A stretch of 64,000 nt of DNA, from contig QOQB01000004.1 of assembly GCA_003331305.1 (NCBI GenBank), positions 62,001 to 126,000 of the forward strand, given 5' to 3'. The stretch comes from Flavobacteriales bacterium (lineage in GTDB: Bacteria > Bacteroidota > Bacteroidia > Flavobacteriales > Flavobacteriaceae). The position numbers were made by a program, and so were the translations under genes. Below the pieces are notes generated by a model, which was not told the DNA's origin, ran no database searches, and worked only from the letters and a program-made list of their open reading frames with translations. Positions 26,763-36,454 of the stretch are shown here, piece after piece (the stretch's first letter is position 1; each line of letters begins with the position of its first letter).

Positions 26763-26770
26763 CAAAAATA
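26763..26770 (-). promoter_or_regulatory. putative -7 box (TATTTTTG) for the 7TM-HD gene
   Basis: Minus-strand TATTTTTG fits TAnnTTTG and lies 14 bases before the ATG at 26748. A minus-strand TTG at 26795-26797 is 24 bases away, at the loose end of accepted spacing. Confidence 0.4.
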
Positions 26771-26789
26771 CCATTTTTCAACACATCGA

Positions 26790-26819
26790 TTGAGCAATGC
26801 GTATTTTACCTTATTTTTG
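26790..26819 (+). promoter_or_regulatory. Bacteroidetes-type promoter for the NlpC/P60-like gene
   Basis: TTG (26790-26792), 19-base spacer, then TATTTTTG (26812-26819): a good match to the TTG/TAnnTTTG promoter form. Only 4 bases separate the box from the ATG at 26824, so transcription should begin at or next to the start codon. Confidence 0.6.
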
Positions 26820-26823
26820 AAAT

Positions 26824-27570
26824 ATGACTTACGGTATTTGTGCGCTGAGTTTAATTCCGATTCGAGAAGCGAGTCAGCACAATGCACCGCTTGTAAGCGA
26901 AGTGCTATATGGGGATATTTTTAAAATAATAACCTCTCAAAAATTTTGGAGTAAGGTACGCTTGCAAGACAAAACCGAAGGCTGGATAAACAATACCCAG
27001 TTTCAGGAAATTTCAGTTTCAAATTTTGAGGAACTTGCTGCCCAGCCGTCACAATTGGCTACTGATTTAGTTGAGTTTATTTACAAAGACTCGCAGATAT
27101 TGTTTGCCGTTCCGATTGGTAGTTTGGTACATCGTGCTCCTTTTTTAGGACATCGCTTTGAAGGAGCAACTTCAGGTAAAAAAGCACAAAAAGAAAGCCT
27201 TCGAGACAGGGCGTTTATGTTTATCAACACCCCTTTTTACAAAGGAGGAAAGTCCCCTTTTGGCATAGATGCAGATGGTTTTGTACAAACCGTTTATGCC
27301 CTTTGTGGTATTCCGCTCCCCAGAACCGCCACTGCGCAAGCAGAAAAAGGACATGTGTTAAGTTTTATCGAAGAATCTGAACCCGGAGATTTGGCTTTTT
27401 TTGACAATAGCGATGGTGAAATCGTTCATGTAGGGATTATTCTAGAGAACAACCACATCATTCATGCACATGGGCATGTGCGTGTAGACAGATTAGACCA
27501 AACCGGAATATTTAACCCCGAACTTCGAACGCATACACACAAGCTACGCCTTATTAAATCTATTGCATAA
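26824..27570 (+). CDS. NlpC/P60-fold (C40) protein lacking the catalytic cysteine
   Basis: 248 residues without a signal peptide. The N-terminal part (about 1-65) is SH3-like: PLVSEVLYGDIFKIITSQK, KTEGWINNTQF. The C-terminal NlpC/P60 domain (about 120-240) keeps the family frame GKSPFGIDADGFVQTVYALC, PGDLAFFDN, IVHVGIIL and IIHAHGHVRVDRL, so both histidines of the Cys-His-His triad are present. The usual DCSGF nucleophile segment reads DADGF: Ala150 (codon GCA at 27271) replaces cysteine. It is therefore probably not an active endopeptidase, perhaps a peptide-binding protein, unless the nearby Cys of YALCG substitutes. The start is supported by the promoter 4 bases upstream. Confidence 0.88.
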   Translation: MTYGICALSLIPIREASQHNAPLVSEVLYGDIFKIITSQKFWSKVRLQDKTEGWINNTQFQEISVSNFEELAAQPSQLATDLVEFIYKDSQILFAVPIGSLVHRAPFLGHRFEGATSGKKAQKESLRDRAFMFINTPFYKGGKSPFGIDADGFVQTVYALCGIPLPRTATAQAEKGHVLSFIEESEPGDLAFFDNSDGEIVHVGIILENNHIIHAHGHVRVDRLDQTGIFNPELRTHTHKLRLIKSIA

Positions 27571-27598
27571 AAAAAGCCCCGCTATTGCGGGGCTTTTA
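27571..27598. terminator. bidirectional intrinsic terminator
   Basis: AAAAGCCCCGC, loop TATT, GCGGGGCTTTT: a perfect GC-rich stem flanked by A and T runs, lying between the convergent NlpC/P60-like and TPR genes and able to stop both transcripts. It is the clearest terminator in the window. Confidence 0.93.
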
Positions 27599-27613
27599 AT
27601 TTGTTGTCACATC

Positions 27614-28861
27614 TTAGAGTGCTTCCAATATATCACGGTATTTTTTAAAATTGGCCGTGTCGCCAATAGTACCGAAAATATTTTTTAACGTTGTAATAGC
27701 ATCAGCATTTTTTGGGTTTATTTTCACCAATTGCTCTAAATATGGAACTGCTTCTAAAAACAAGGCTTCGCGTTTAGATTTTAGTTCGTCATATTTACGA
27801 TTATCAGAAGCAGAAGTTCCTAATGAATTCATCTCCTCTACAATATCAGCTTCTCCTTCTAAAATAACAGCAGATAAGTTTAGATAAGTAGCTTCATAAT
27901 TTGGATCTAATTCAATTGCCTTTTTGTAATAATCTTTAGCCTTGTCGCGTTTTCCCTCGTTACCGTTTACAACACCAAGATTGTAGTATAACATGGCATT
28001 AGTTGGATCTTGTGCAATGGCTTCTTGCATAAGTGCGCCAAATCGCGCCTCATCACCGAGTTTAATATATAAATCTGCTTCTGTTAAAATCAACCCTACG
28101 TCTTTAGGTGAAAATTTTCTGGCATCTTTTATGGACTTCATTGCAGCTTCATTGTCACCATTAGAAACATGTATTAAAGCAATGTTTTTCACGATTTCGG
28201 GTAAACGGGATTCCGAAAGACCTGTACGTAAATTCGTAAAATCCTTAGATTTCTTATAGATATTATATGTATTCTGATCTACCTCTGATTCTATTCCAGT
28301 AGATACTTCGGTAGCATAAAATTTGGTAACAGAACCCGTATAATTTTTTTCTTTGAGCGTTAAGTAATACGGAAGTGCGTTTTCATAATCTCCTGAGTTT
28401 ACCGCGCTAGAAGCTGAAAAATATAAATAATCTAAATTTTCATCGTCTAACTCATATGCTAAATAAAGTAATTTACTGGCTTCGTTGTAGTTGCCTTTAG
28501 AATTTAAATCTACTGCATGATTTATAATGTCGTTAATGAAGCTTGCTTTAGAGACATTAATAAGTTGCGTATATTTATTAAGTCCCCCCTTTGCTTCAAT
28601 AGATTTAGATGTGTCGAACGCTTCTACAGCTTTATAGAATTCTTTACCTGCTTGCTGCACGGCACCTAATAAATAGTGATAGTGTGCTGCATATTTTGGT
28701 TCTGCAGAACGAAGCAAATCACTATTATCTTCTAGCAACGTTAGAGCGGCATCAAAAGAAGCGGCATCAACAAGTTTTTGAGCAGTTTTGAGTTGTTTTT
28801 TTTGAGCCGAAACTGAGAAAGCAACTACAAAGGCAAGTAGTAAGGAATAGTACGTTTTCAT
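27614..28861 (-). CDS. exported tetratricopeptide-repeat protein
   Basis: 415 residues with a signal peptide (MKTYYSLLLAFVVAFSVSAQ) and about eight helical repeats. The best TPR units are NYNEASKLLYLAYELDDENLD..., AMLYYNLGVVNGNEGKRDKA, and DYYKKAIELDPNYEATYLNL. Such periplasmic TPR proteins act as scaffolds for envelope complexes, and no partner is indicated. It starts 16 bases after gyrA on the same strand and ends at the shared terminator. Confidence 0.88.
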   Translation of the reverse strand: MKTYYSLLLAFVVAFSVSAQKKQLKTAQKLVDAASFDAALTLLEDNSDLLRSAEPKYAAHYHYLLGAVQQAGKEFYKAVEAFDTSKSIEAKGGLNKYTQLINVSKASFINDIINHAVDLNSKGNYNEASKLLYLAYELDDENLDYLYFSASSAVNSGDYENALPYYLTLKEKNYTGSVTKFYATEVSTGIESEVDQNTYNIYKKSKDFTNLRTGLSESRLPEIVKNIALIHVSNGDNEAAMKSIKDARKFSPKDVGLILTEADLYIKLGDEARFGALMQEAIAQDPTNAMLYYNLGVVNGNEGKRDKAKDYYKKAIELDPNYEATYLNLSAVILEGEADIVEEMNSLGTSASDNRKYDELKSKREALFLEAVPYLEQLVKINPKNADAITTLKNIFGTIGDTANFKKYRDILEAL

Positions 28862-28877
28862 AAAAAATGATAATTAA

Positions 28878-31370
28878 TTAATCGTTATCTTCAAGTGTTA
28901 CATCAATATCAGAAACGTCTTGAATTTCATCATCATCATTCATCACTTTTGCTACCGCTGCGATAGAGTCATCGTCTTTTAAATTAATAAGACGTACACC
29001 TTGCGTAGCACGCCCCATAACGCGTAGCGACTCTACACCAAGTCTGATAGCAATACCCGAACGGTTGATAATCATCAAATCATCTGCGTCTGATACATTT
29101 TTAATGGCCACTAAATTACCTGTTTTTTCGGTTAATGCAAGTGTTTTGACTCCTTTTCCACCTCTATTCGTGATGCGATAGTCGTCAATTTTTGAACGCT
29201 TACCATAGCCGTTTTCAGAAACCACTAAAATATCAGAATCCAAGTCGTTTACGGTAACCATTCCAACTAGCTCGTCTTGAGCGTCTTGTAATGAAATCCC
29301 ACGAACACCAGATGCGTTTCTACCCATCGGACGTGTTTTGCTTTCTTCAAAACGAATTGCTTTTCCAGATTTTACTGCCAGCACCACTTGCGAAGCACCT
29401 GTAGTCAATTTTGCCTCTAACAACTCGTCACCATCACGAACCGTTATGGCATTAATGCCATTTGTACGTGGTCGTGAGTATTGCTCCAGTGAAGTTTTCT
29501 TCACTTGACCTTTTTTAGTTGCCATAACCACGTATCGGCTGTTGATATAATCTTCATCTTTAAGGTCTTGTGTACAAATAAATGCTTTTACCTTATCGTC
29601 TTGTTCGATGTTGATTAGGTTTTGAATGGCACGCCCTTTTGAAGTTCTGCTTCCTTCCGGTATTTCATATACGCGCAACCAGAAACATTTACCTTTTTGA
29701 GTAAAAAACAACATATATTGATGATTTGTGCCTACAAACAAATGTTCTAGAAAATCTTCGCTTCGTGTAGTAGATGCTTTTTGTCCAACACCACCGCGGT
29801 TTTGTGTGCGATACTCTGCAAGAGGTGTACGTTTGATATAACCTGCGTGAGAAATCGTAATTACCACTTTTTCATCAGGAATCATATCTTCAACACGGAA
29901 ATTTCCACCCGCATACTCAATGATAGAGCGCCGCTCGTCCCCATACTTCTCTTTTACTTCAAGCAACTCATCTTTGATGATTCCCATACGACGGTCTTTC
30001 TTCTCAAGGATGTCTTTTAAATCCTCAATAGTATTCATGAGTTCGTCGTACTCAGTTCGCAATTTATCTTGCTCCAAGCCTGTTAATTGGCGCAATCGCA
30101 TTTCTACAATTGCCTTCGCCTGAATTTCAGAAAGTTCGAACGTAGTAATAAGCTTTTGTCGTGCCTCATCGGCATTCGCTGAGGCCTTTATCAAGGCAAT
30201 TACCTCATCTATATTATCTGAAGCAATAATCAATCCTTGAAGTATGTGTGCGCGTTCCTCAGCCTTTCTGAGCAAATATTGTGTACGTCGAACTACTACC
30301 TCATGACGATGCTCCACAAAATGATGAATCATGTCTTTTAGATTCAACATTTGGGGACGACCTTTCACCAAAGCTATATTGTTCACGCTAAAAGAGGATT
30401 GCAATGCTGTGTATTTATACAGCATATTAAGAACAATGTTTGGAATCGCATCACGTTTCAACACATACACAATGCGCATTCCTTTGCGGTCAGACTCATC
30501 ACGAATATTAGAAATTCCTTCAATTTTTTTATCGTTTACCATTTCAGCGGTTTTCTTAATCATGTCCGCTTTGTTAACCTGGTATGGTATTTCGGTAACG
30601 ATGATACACTCCCTACCATTGACTTCCTCAATTTCAGCTTTTGCTCGCACGACCACACGTCCGCGTCCTGTGTGAAACGCATCTTTAACTCCTTCGTAAC
30701 CATAAATTACACCTCCCGTAGGAAAATCAGGTGCCTTGATGAATTCCATCAAACCATCAATATCAATTTCTGCATTCTCGATATAGGCAACAGTACCATC
30801 AACAACTTCAGAAAGGTTGTGTGGCGGCATGTTTGTTGCCATACCCACCGCGATTCCAGATGCGCCATTGATAAGTAAGTTGGGCACACGAGTTGGCAAA
30901 ACTGTTGGTTCTTTTAAGGTATCGTCAAAATTTAATTGATGGTCGACAGTATCTTTTTCGATATCTGCCATCATGTCTTCAGATATTTTTTTAAGGCGCG
31001 CCTCAGTGTAGCGCATGGCTGCTGGGCTATCGCCGTCAACAGATCCAAAGTTACCTTGGCCATCCACCATCATATAACGTAAGCTCCATGACTGTGCCAT
31101 TCGCACCATAGTATCGTAAACCGAAGTATCTCCGTGTGGGTGATACTTACCCAAAACTTCTCCAACAATACGTGCAGATTTCTTATAGGATGAGTTGGCT
31201 CTAACACCCAATTCATGCATACCAAACAGTACGCGGCGGTGCACAGGCTTGAGTCCGTCTCTAACGTCTGGCAGGGCACGTGACACAATGACCGACATGG
31301 AATAGTCGATATATGCCGACTTCATTTCATCTTCAATGTTGATTGGAATCAACTTATCTTCTGTTGACAT
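28878..31370 (-). CDS. gyrA: DNA gyrase subunit A
   Basis: Breakage-rejoining subunit of gyrase, introducing negative supercoils with GyrB. 830 residues. The winged-helix region around the catalytic Tyr reads [10 protein letters not shown] upstream, with MRYTEA. The quinolone-resistance region is [20 protein letters not shown], with Thr at the E. coli Ser83 position and Asp at position 87. The C-terminal beta-pinwheel contains repeated [20 protein letters not shown] and [10 protein letters not shown] blades, including a GyrA-box-like element. The acidic C-terminal tail ([19 protein letters not shown]) is typical. A TAAATTTG box ends 6 bases before its ATG. Confidence 0.98.
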   Translation of the reverse strand: MSTEDKLIPINIEDEMKSAYIDYSMSVIVSRALPDVRDGLKPVHRRVLFGMHELGVRANSSYKKSARIVGEVLGKYHPHGDTSVYDTMVRMAQSWSLRYMMVDGQGNFGSVDGDSPAAMRYTEARLKKISEDMMADIEKDTVDHQLNFDDTLKEPTVLPTRVPNLLINGASGIAVGMATNMPPHNLSEVVDGTVAYIENAEIDIDGLMEFIKAPDFPTGGVIYGYEGVKDAFHTGRGRVVVRAKAEIEEVNGRECIIVTEIPYQVNKADMIKKTAEMVNDKKIEGISNIRDESDRKGMRIVYVLKRDAIPNIVLNMLYKYTALQSSFSVNNIALVKGRPQMLNLKDMIHHFVEHRHEVVVRRTQYLLRKAEERAHILQGLIIASDNIDEVIALIKASANADEARQKLITTFELSEIQAKAIVEMRLRQLTGLEQDKLRTEYDELMNTIEDLKDILEKKDRRMGIIKDELLEVKEKYGDERRSIIEYAGGNFRVEDMIPDEKVVITISHAGYIKRTPLAEYRTQNRGGVGQKASTTRSEDFLEHLFVGTNHQYMLFFTQKGKCFWLRVYEIPEGSRTSKGRAIQNLINIEQDDKVKAFICTQDLKDEDYINSRYVVMATKKGQVKKTSLEQYSRPRTNGINAITVRDGDELLEAKLTTGASQVVLAVKSGKAIRFEESKTRPMGRNASGVRGISLQDAQDELVGMVTVNDLDSDILVVSENGYGKRSKIDDYRITNRGGKGVKTLALTEKTGNLVAIKNVSDADDLMIINRSGIAIRLGVESLRVMGRATQGVRLINLKDDDSIAAVAKVMNDDDEIQDVSDIDVTLEDND

Positions 31371-31376
31371 TTAGTG

Positions 31377-31384
31377 CAAATTTA
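31377..31384 (-). promoter_or_regulatory. putative -7 box (TAAATTTG) for gyrA
   Basis: Minus-strand TAAATTTG, full match to TAnnTTTG, separated by 6 bases from the gyrA ATG. No TTG at the expected spacing. The rest of the 225-base gap to clpC (31371-31595) is AT-rich and holds no gene that I can see. Confidence 0.45.
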
Positions 31385-31595
31385 ATGTTATGACAGTATT
31401 GCTAAAATACACATTCAACGAATGAATATTTGCAATTTTTGGGTCGTTTTTCGTATGACTTATTAACATTTTGATTATTTGTTCTAACTGAAAATTTTAT
31501 CTGAAAATATTTGTAATTGTTTGATTTTTTTTGTCTATTCGTTAAGTGCCTTTGAGCATTTGGTTCAATTTTTGACCAACAAAATGAAAAACCCT

Positions 31596-34151
31596 ATGGA
31601 CGATAATTTTTCACCTCGCGTAAAAGACGTCATTACGTACAGTAAGGAAGAGGCACTTCGCCTTGGTCATGACTTTATTGGTACCGAGCATCTTATGCTG
31701 GGCTTGCTGCGTGACGGAAATGGAAAGGCCATATCTATATTAAAAGCTTTAGAAATTGATTTGGACTATTTGCGACGTAAGATCGAAATCCTTACTCCAG
31801 CCAATCCAACAAATTCACCAGAGCCGCAACACAAAACGAATTTACACCTTACACGTCAAGCTGAACGAGCTTTAAAAACTACATTTTTAGAAGCTAAGTT
31901 GTTTCAAAGTAGCTCCATCAATACGGCGCATTTGTTGTTGTGTATCCTGCGAAATGAAAATGATCCTACAACAAAGGTATTACACAAACTTCAAGTGGAT
32001 TATGAAACCGTCAAAGACCAATTTAAATACATGTCTGTTGATAGTGATGATGACTTCATAGACATGCCATCTGCAGACGCCTTTCCTGAAGACCCATCCG
32101 AGGATGAAAATAGAGGTCAGACTAGCTCTTATTCAACATCATCTGACGAAAAGAAGTCGAAGAAATCAAGCACCCCCGTTTTAGATAATTTTGGTAGAGA
32201 TTTAACCAAGGTTGCTTTGGAAGGCAATATGGATCCTGTAATAGGGAGAGAGAAAGAAATTGAGCGTGTGTCGCAGATTTTAAGTCGTAGGAAAAAGAAT
32301 AATCCCCTACTCATTGGTGAACCCGGAGTTGGAAAATCTGCTATTGCAGAGGGACTAGCACTTCGGATAATTCAAAAGAAAGTATCAAGAGTACTGTACA
32401 ACAAACGTGTGGTTACGTTAGATTTAGCCTCACTTGTTGCGGGAACAAAATATCGCGGTCAGTTTGAAGAACGTATGAAAGCGGTCATGAACGAGCTTGA
32501 AAAAAACAGCAACATCATTTTATTTATTGACGAAATTCATACTATAGTGGGTGCTGGCGGCGCCACAGGGAGTCTTGATGCATCTAATATGTTTAAGCCT
32601 GCTTTAGCTCGTGGCGAAATCCAATGCATTGGCGCCACAACATTAGACGAATACCGACAAAACATTGAAAAAGATGGAGCACTCGAGCGTCGTTTCCAAA
32701 AAGTGGTAGTTGAGCCTACAACCGTTAAAGAAACTATCGAAATCCTTCAAAATATTAAGGACAAATACGAAGCCCACCACAATGTAAATTATACCGACGC
32801 GGCAATTGAAGCATGCGTTCGCTTATCAGACAGGTACATGACTGATCGTTTTTTACCAGACAAGGCAATTGACGCCATGGATGAGGCAGGTTCTCGAGTA
32901 CATATTACAAATATGGAGGTGCCTAAGAAAATCGTTTCCATTGAAGATGAACTAGAGCGAGTTCGAGAACAAAAAAACACGGTTGTTAAACGTCAGAAAT
33001 ACGAAGAAGCAGCCAAGTTACGTGACGATGAAAAGAAATTAGAAAAGGAACTGTTGCTTGCACAAGAGGATTGGCAAGAAGAGCAACGTCAAAACAGAGA
33101 AACTGTTACAGACGTTGATATTGCGGATGTCGTTTCTATGATAACAGGCATTCCCGTACAACGTGTAGCCGATGGCGAAAGCGAGCGTTTATCAAAACTC
33201 AATGAACTGATTCAAGGTAAGGTAATAGGGCAAGAAAATGCCGTTGAAAAAGTAGCCAAAGCCATCCAACGTAACAGAGCAGGACTTAAAAACCCCAACA
33301 AACCTATTGGTTCATTTATCTTTTTAGGACAAACAGGTGTTGGTAAAACACAGCTTGCAAAGGTGTTGGCTCATGAGCTTTTTGACAGTGAGGCATCACT
33401 CATTCGAATTGATATGAGCGAATACATGGAGAAGTTTTCCATTTCAAGACTAATTGGAGCACCTCCAGGATATGTTGGTTATGAAGAAGGCGGACAGCTT
33501 AGCGAAAAAGTACGTCGTAAGCCTTATTCAGTTGTTTTATTAGACGAGATTGAAAAAGCGCATCCTGATGTATTCAACATGCTTTTGCAAGTGCTAGATG
33601 ATGGGTTTTTGACCGATTCATTGGGCAGACGCGTTGATTTTAAAAATACCATTATCATCATGACCTCTAATGTTGGTGCGCGCCAAGTAAAAGATTTTGG
33701 TTTAGGTGTTGGTTTTGGAACTGCTGCTCAAAAATCTCAGGAAGACAAAAATATTCGCGGTGTGATTCAAAATGCATTGAAGAAAAAATTCTCACCCGAA
33801 TTCCTGAATCGTATTGATGATGTTGTCATCTTTAATACATTGGAAAAAGACGATTTATCTAAAATTATTACACTTGAATTAACAGCCTTACAAGATCGCG
33901 TTAAGGAACTGGGGTATACATTGGAATTAACCGACAATGCCATAAACTTCCTTATTGACAAAGGCTATGACAAGCAATATGGTGCACGCCCACTTGCACG
34001 CGCTATTCAACGCTACGTTGAGGATAAGTTGGCTGGGGAAATCATAAGCAATACCATTACTGATGGGGCCAAAGCACTATTCGATTGGGATAAGAAAAGT
34101 GAGGAATTGTCACTTTTAATTAAGGAAGCCAAAAAAGCTTCAAAACCGTAA
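31596..34151 (+). CDS. clpC: ATP-dependent Clp protease ATP-binding subunit ClpC
   Basis: Hsp100 unfoldase that feeds substrates to ClpP. 851 residues from the ATG at 31596 ([20 protein letters not shown], the family N-terminus); the frame is open further upstream but that part is unlike the family. Double Clp-N repeat (about 1-145), acidic linker, AAA-1 with Walker [14 protein letters not shown] near 240, a UVR-type middle domain ([20 protein letters not shown]) near 465, AAA-2 with Walker [15 protein letters not shown] near 578, and D2-small domain. The UVR motif marks ClpC rather than ClpA or ClpB. Divergent from gyrA. Confidence 0.95.
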   Translation: MDDNFSPRVKDVITYSKEEALRLGHDFIGTEHLMLGLLRDGNGKAISILKALEIDLDYLRRKIEILTPANPTNSPEPQHKTNLHLTRQAERALKTTFLEAKLFQSSSINTAHLLLCILRNENDPTTKVLHKLQVDYETVKDQFKYMSVDSDDDFIDMPSADAFPEDPSEDENRGQTSSYSTSSDEKKSKKSSTPVLDNFGRDLTKVALEGNMDPVIGREKEIERVSQILSRRKKNNPLLIGEPGVGKSAIAEGLALRIIQKKVSRVLYNKRVVTLDLASLVAGTKYRGQFEERMKAVMNELEKNSNIILFIDEIHTIVGAGGATGSLDASNMFKPALARGEIQCIGATTLDEYRQNIEKDGALERRFQKVVVEPTTVKETIEILQNIKDKYEAHHNVNYTDAAIEACVRLSDRYMTDRFLPDKAIDAMDEAGSRVHITNMEVPKKIVSIEDELERVREQKNTVVKRQKYEEAAKLRDDEKKLEKELLLAQEDWQEEQRQNRETVTDVDIADVVSMITGIPVQRVADGESERLSKLNELIQGKVIGQENAVEKVAKAIQRNRAGLKNPNKPIGSFIFLGQTGVGKTQLAKVLAHELFDSEASLIRIDMSEYMEKFSISRLIGAPPGYVGYEEGGQLSEKVRRKPYSVVLLDEIEKAHPDVFNMLLQVLDDGFLTDSLGRRVDFKNTIIIMTSNVGARQVKDFGLGVGFGTAAQKSQEDKNIRGVIQNALKKKFSPEFLNRIDDVVIFNTLEKDDLSKIITLELTALQDRVKELGYTLELTDNAINFLIDKGYDKQYGARPLARAIQRYVEDKLAGEIISNTITDGAKALFDWDKKSEELSLLIKEAKKASKP

Positions 34152-34217
34152 GTTTTTTTTGTTCTAGTAGCTTTTATTTACATTTTTTTATTTTCATTTG
34201 CATACTAATTTTTTGCG

Positions 34218-35591
34218 ATGAAAAGAGTTGTTGGATCTGAAGAATGGATATCGTTAAGCGAGCTTAATATCCCATATTTAAAAGCTCGTGTAGATAGTGG
34301 AGCAAAAACTTCAAGCATACACGCAATTAACATCCAACCATTCCAAAAAGACAACGAAACTTGGGTAAATTTTGATGTGTTTCCCATACAAAATGATGGG
34401 AAACGTAAAGTCAGTTGTAAAGCACTTGTAATTGACAAACGAGTAGTAAAAAGCTCGAGTGGAAATAGAGAACACCGATACGTAGTGCGTACTGCGATTG
34501 GGCTAAATGACGAAACGTGGGATGTTGAACTAACCCTCACAAACCGTGATTCCATGGGGTACCGCATGCTTTTAGGGCGTGAGGCAATGATAGGACGTAT
34601 AATTGTAGATCCTTCAGAAAGCTTTTTAGCTGGCAGTGTTGAAGACGAAATCATTTTCAAATCCTATCAACAATTTAAAAAACCCAACGAGGGATTGCGA
34701 ATCGGGCTTTTGGCGTCAAATCAAAACTTATACAGCAACAGACGAATTATTGAAGCCGCTGAACAGCGTGGTCATGAAATTGAATTTTACAATATTAGAC
34801 AATGCTTTATGAAGCTCGATGCCACCACGCCGCAAATACATTACAGAGGTGGAAAAGCAATTGAACTTCTAGATGCAGTTATTCCACGTATTCGTCCTGC
34901 GCAAACATTTTATGCTTGTGCCCTACTTCGCCTTTTTGAAAGTTTGGGCGTGTTTTGTCTAAATAATTCAGATTCTATTATACAATCTAGAGATAAGCTT
35001 TTTTCGCTACAACTACTTTTGAAACAAGGGGTGCAAATCCCTACTACAGGTTTTGCAAGTTCCCCTTTAGACACAAACGACCTAATCAAAATGGTAGGCG
35101 GCTCGCCTCTAATTGTAAAATTACTAGAAGGTACACAAGGTAAGGGAGTTGTATTGGCAGAAACCAAAAAAGCGGCGGAAAGTGTAATTAATGCTTTTAA
35201 AAGTCTGAATGCCAACATATTAGTACAAGAATTTATTAAAGAGGCAGACGGAAAAGATCTTCGCTGTTTTGTCATTGACGGAAAAGTAGTTGCAGCAATG
35301 CAACGTACTGCACCACCAGGTGAGTTTCGAGCAAACGTGCATTTAGGCGGTACTACGTCTATTATACGTGCAACTGCCGAAGAACGCAAACTTGCCATAA
35401 AAGCCACTAAAGCTATGGGATTGCGCGTTGCTGGTGTAGATATTATTCGTTCTGCATCGGGGCCATTGGTATTAGAAGTAAACTCTTCTCCAGGATTAGA
35501 AGGGATAGAAGGAGCAACACAAAAAGACATTGCGCAAATGATGATAAAAGCGATCGAAAAGCAATGTAATTACGCACCAAAAGGCGTCTAA
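34218..35591 (+). CDS. rimK: RimB-RimK fusion: retropepsin-like protease domain joined to ribosomal S6 glutamate ligase
   Basis: 457 residues in two parts. Residues about 1-143 match the RimB/'ATP-dependent zinc protease' family (PF05618 type): LKARVDSGAKTSSIHA holds the aspartyl-protease-like DSGA motif, and TLTNRDSMGYRMLLGREAM is the second conserved block. Residues about 158-457 are a complete RimK ATP-grasp ligase: GLLASNQNLYSNRRIIEAAE, DAVIPRIRPAQTFYACALLR, VKLLEGTQGKGVVLAE, ILVQEFIKEADGKDLRCFVI and LEVNSSPGLEGIE. RimK adds glutamates to the C-terminus of ribosomal protein S6, and RimB is reported as a partner that modulates this. Here both are on one chain. Stop overlaps convergent nadC by 4 bases. 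Confidence 0.92.
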   Translation: MKRVVGSEEWISLSELNIPYLKARVDSGAKTSSIHAINIQPFQKDNETWVNFDVFPIQNDGKRKVSCKALVIDKRVVKSSSGNREHRYVVRTAIGLNDETWDVELTLTNRDSMGYRMLLGREAMIGRIIVDPSESFLAGSVEDEIIFKSYQQFKKPNEGLRIGLLASNQNLYSNRRIIEAAEQRGHEIEFYNIRQCFMKLDATTPQIHYRGGKAIELLDAVIPRIRPAQTFYACALLRLFESLGVFCLNNSDSIIQSRDKLFSLQLLLKQGVQIPTTGFASSPLDTNDLIKMVGGSPLIVKLLEGTQGKGVVLAETKKAAESVINAFKSLNANILVQEFIKEADGKDLRCFVIDGKVVAAMQRTAPPGEFRANVHLGGTTSIIRATAEERKLAIKATKAMGLRVAGVDIIRSASGPLVLEVNSSPGLEGIEGATQKDIAQMMIKAIEKQCNYAPKGV

Positions 35592-36454
35592 TCGGCACGT
35601 AAACTCAGGTCGATTATAGGTGCCGAATGGGTAATGTATCCCAATGAAATAAAATCAACACCTGTTTCGGCATAGGCCACACAATTATCTGGCGTAATAT
35701 TTCCAGAAGCTTCTGTTGCCAGTTTTTTGTCAATCAGTGCAACTGCTTCAATTAATGCGGTTGGCGACATATTATCTAACAACATTCGACTTATCCATTT
35801 ATGTTGTAAGCAGCATATTACATCTTCCATGGTACGAGTTTCCACAATTACTGGAATGGGAATAGGCAAAGTATCCAAATATGTTTTGGTTTGGTGTAAC
35901 GCTTGTTGTAGTCCACCGCAAAAATCAATGTGGTTGTCTTTTAACATGATGGCGTCATATAAGCCCATGCGGTGGTTCACGCCACCTCCGATATGCACTG
36001 CCCATTTTTCCGCAATTCTAAAATTTGGTGTTGTTTTGCGTGTATCCAATACCTTGCAATTTGTATGTGAAATAGATTCTTGGATTCCTTGGGTGACAGT
36101 CGCAATTCCGCTCATACGTTGCAGTGCATTTAGTAAAATTCGCTCCAGCGAGAGTATGTCTCGTGTATCCCCTTTTAAAGATAAAAGGATTTCGCCTTCT
36201 GAAAACAAACTACCATCCGTCACCAAAGGAGTAAGTGTCACATTTGGCGCATGTTGCTCAAGCGCCAACTTGCAAAAATCTACTCCTGCTAAAACACCGA
36301 TTCCCTTGGCGATAAGTTTAGCTTTGGATTGATGTTCAGCTGGAAAAATAGCTTTGCTTGTATGATCGCCAGCTGCGCTTAAATCTTCATCTACTGCTTG
36401 TTGAATGCAATACAACAGTTGTTTTTGATAAAGTTCTGAAAATGATTTAGACAT
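35588..36454 (-). CDS. nadC: nicotinate-nucleotide diphosphorylase (carboxylating)
   Basis: Converts quinolinate and PRPP to nicotinate mononucleotide, last of the three de novo NAD steps encoded here. 288 residues. Characteristic blocks: EDLSAAGDHTS near the N-terminus, ERILLNALQRMSGIAT, DTRKTTPNFRIAEKWAVHIG with basic residues that bind quinolinate and PRPP, LYDAIMLKDNHID, and ASGNITPDNCVAYAETGVDF. The gene start overlaps the nadB end by 8 bases, and its stop overlaps that of the rimK fusion by 4. Confidence 0.97.
   Translation of the reverse strand: MSKSFSELYQKQLLYCIQQAVDEDLSAAGDHTSKAIFPAEHQSKAKLIAKGIGVLAGVDFCKLALEQHAPNVTLTPLVTDGSLFSEGEILLSLKGDTRDILSLERILLNALQRMSGIATVTQGIQESISHTNCKVLDTRKTTPNFRIAEKWAVHIGGGVNHRMGLYDAIMLKDNHIDFCGGLQQALHQTKTYLDTLPIPIPVIVETRTMEDVICCLQHKWISRMLLDNMSPTALIEAVALIDKKLATEASGNITPDNCVAYAETGVDFISLGYITHSAPIIDLSLRAD

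Noticed and set aside
30351-30878. 175-residue plus-strand open frame within gyrA
   Set aside because: It lies wholly inside gyrA on the opposite strand, has no domain pattern and no promoter; it is the mirror of a conserved gene. The same holds for antisense frames at 4131-4469, 5238-5636, 7347-7733, 25688-26149, 34910-35530 and 35727-36332.
31371-31595. Hidden small gene or regulatory RNA in the gyrA-clpC gap
   Set aside because: The 225 bases are AT-rich with no coding frame of useful length and no strong hairpin; the clpC frame extends into it only with unlike residues.
34152-34217. Terminator after clpC
   Set aside because: AAAAC and GTTTT can form a short weak stem followed by T residues, but it is too AT-rich to be convincing.
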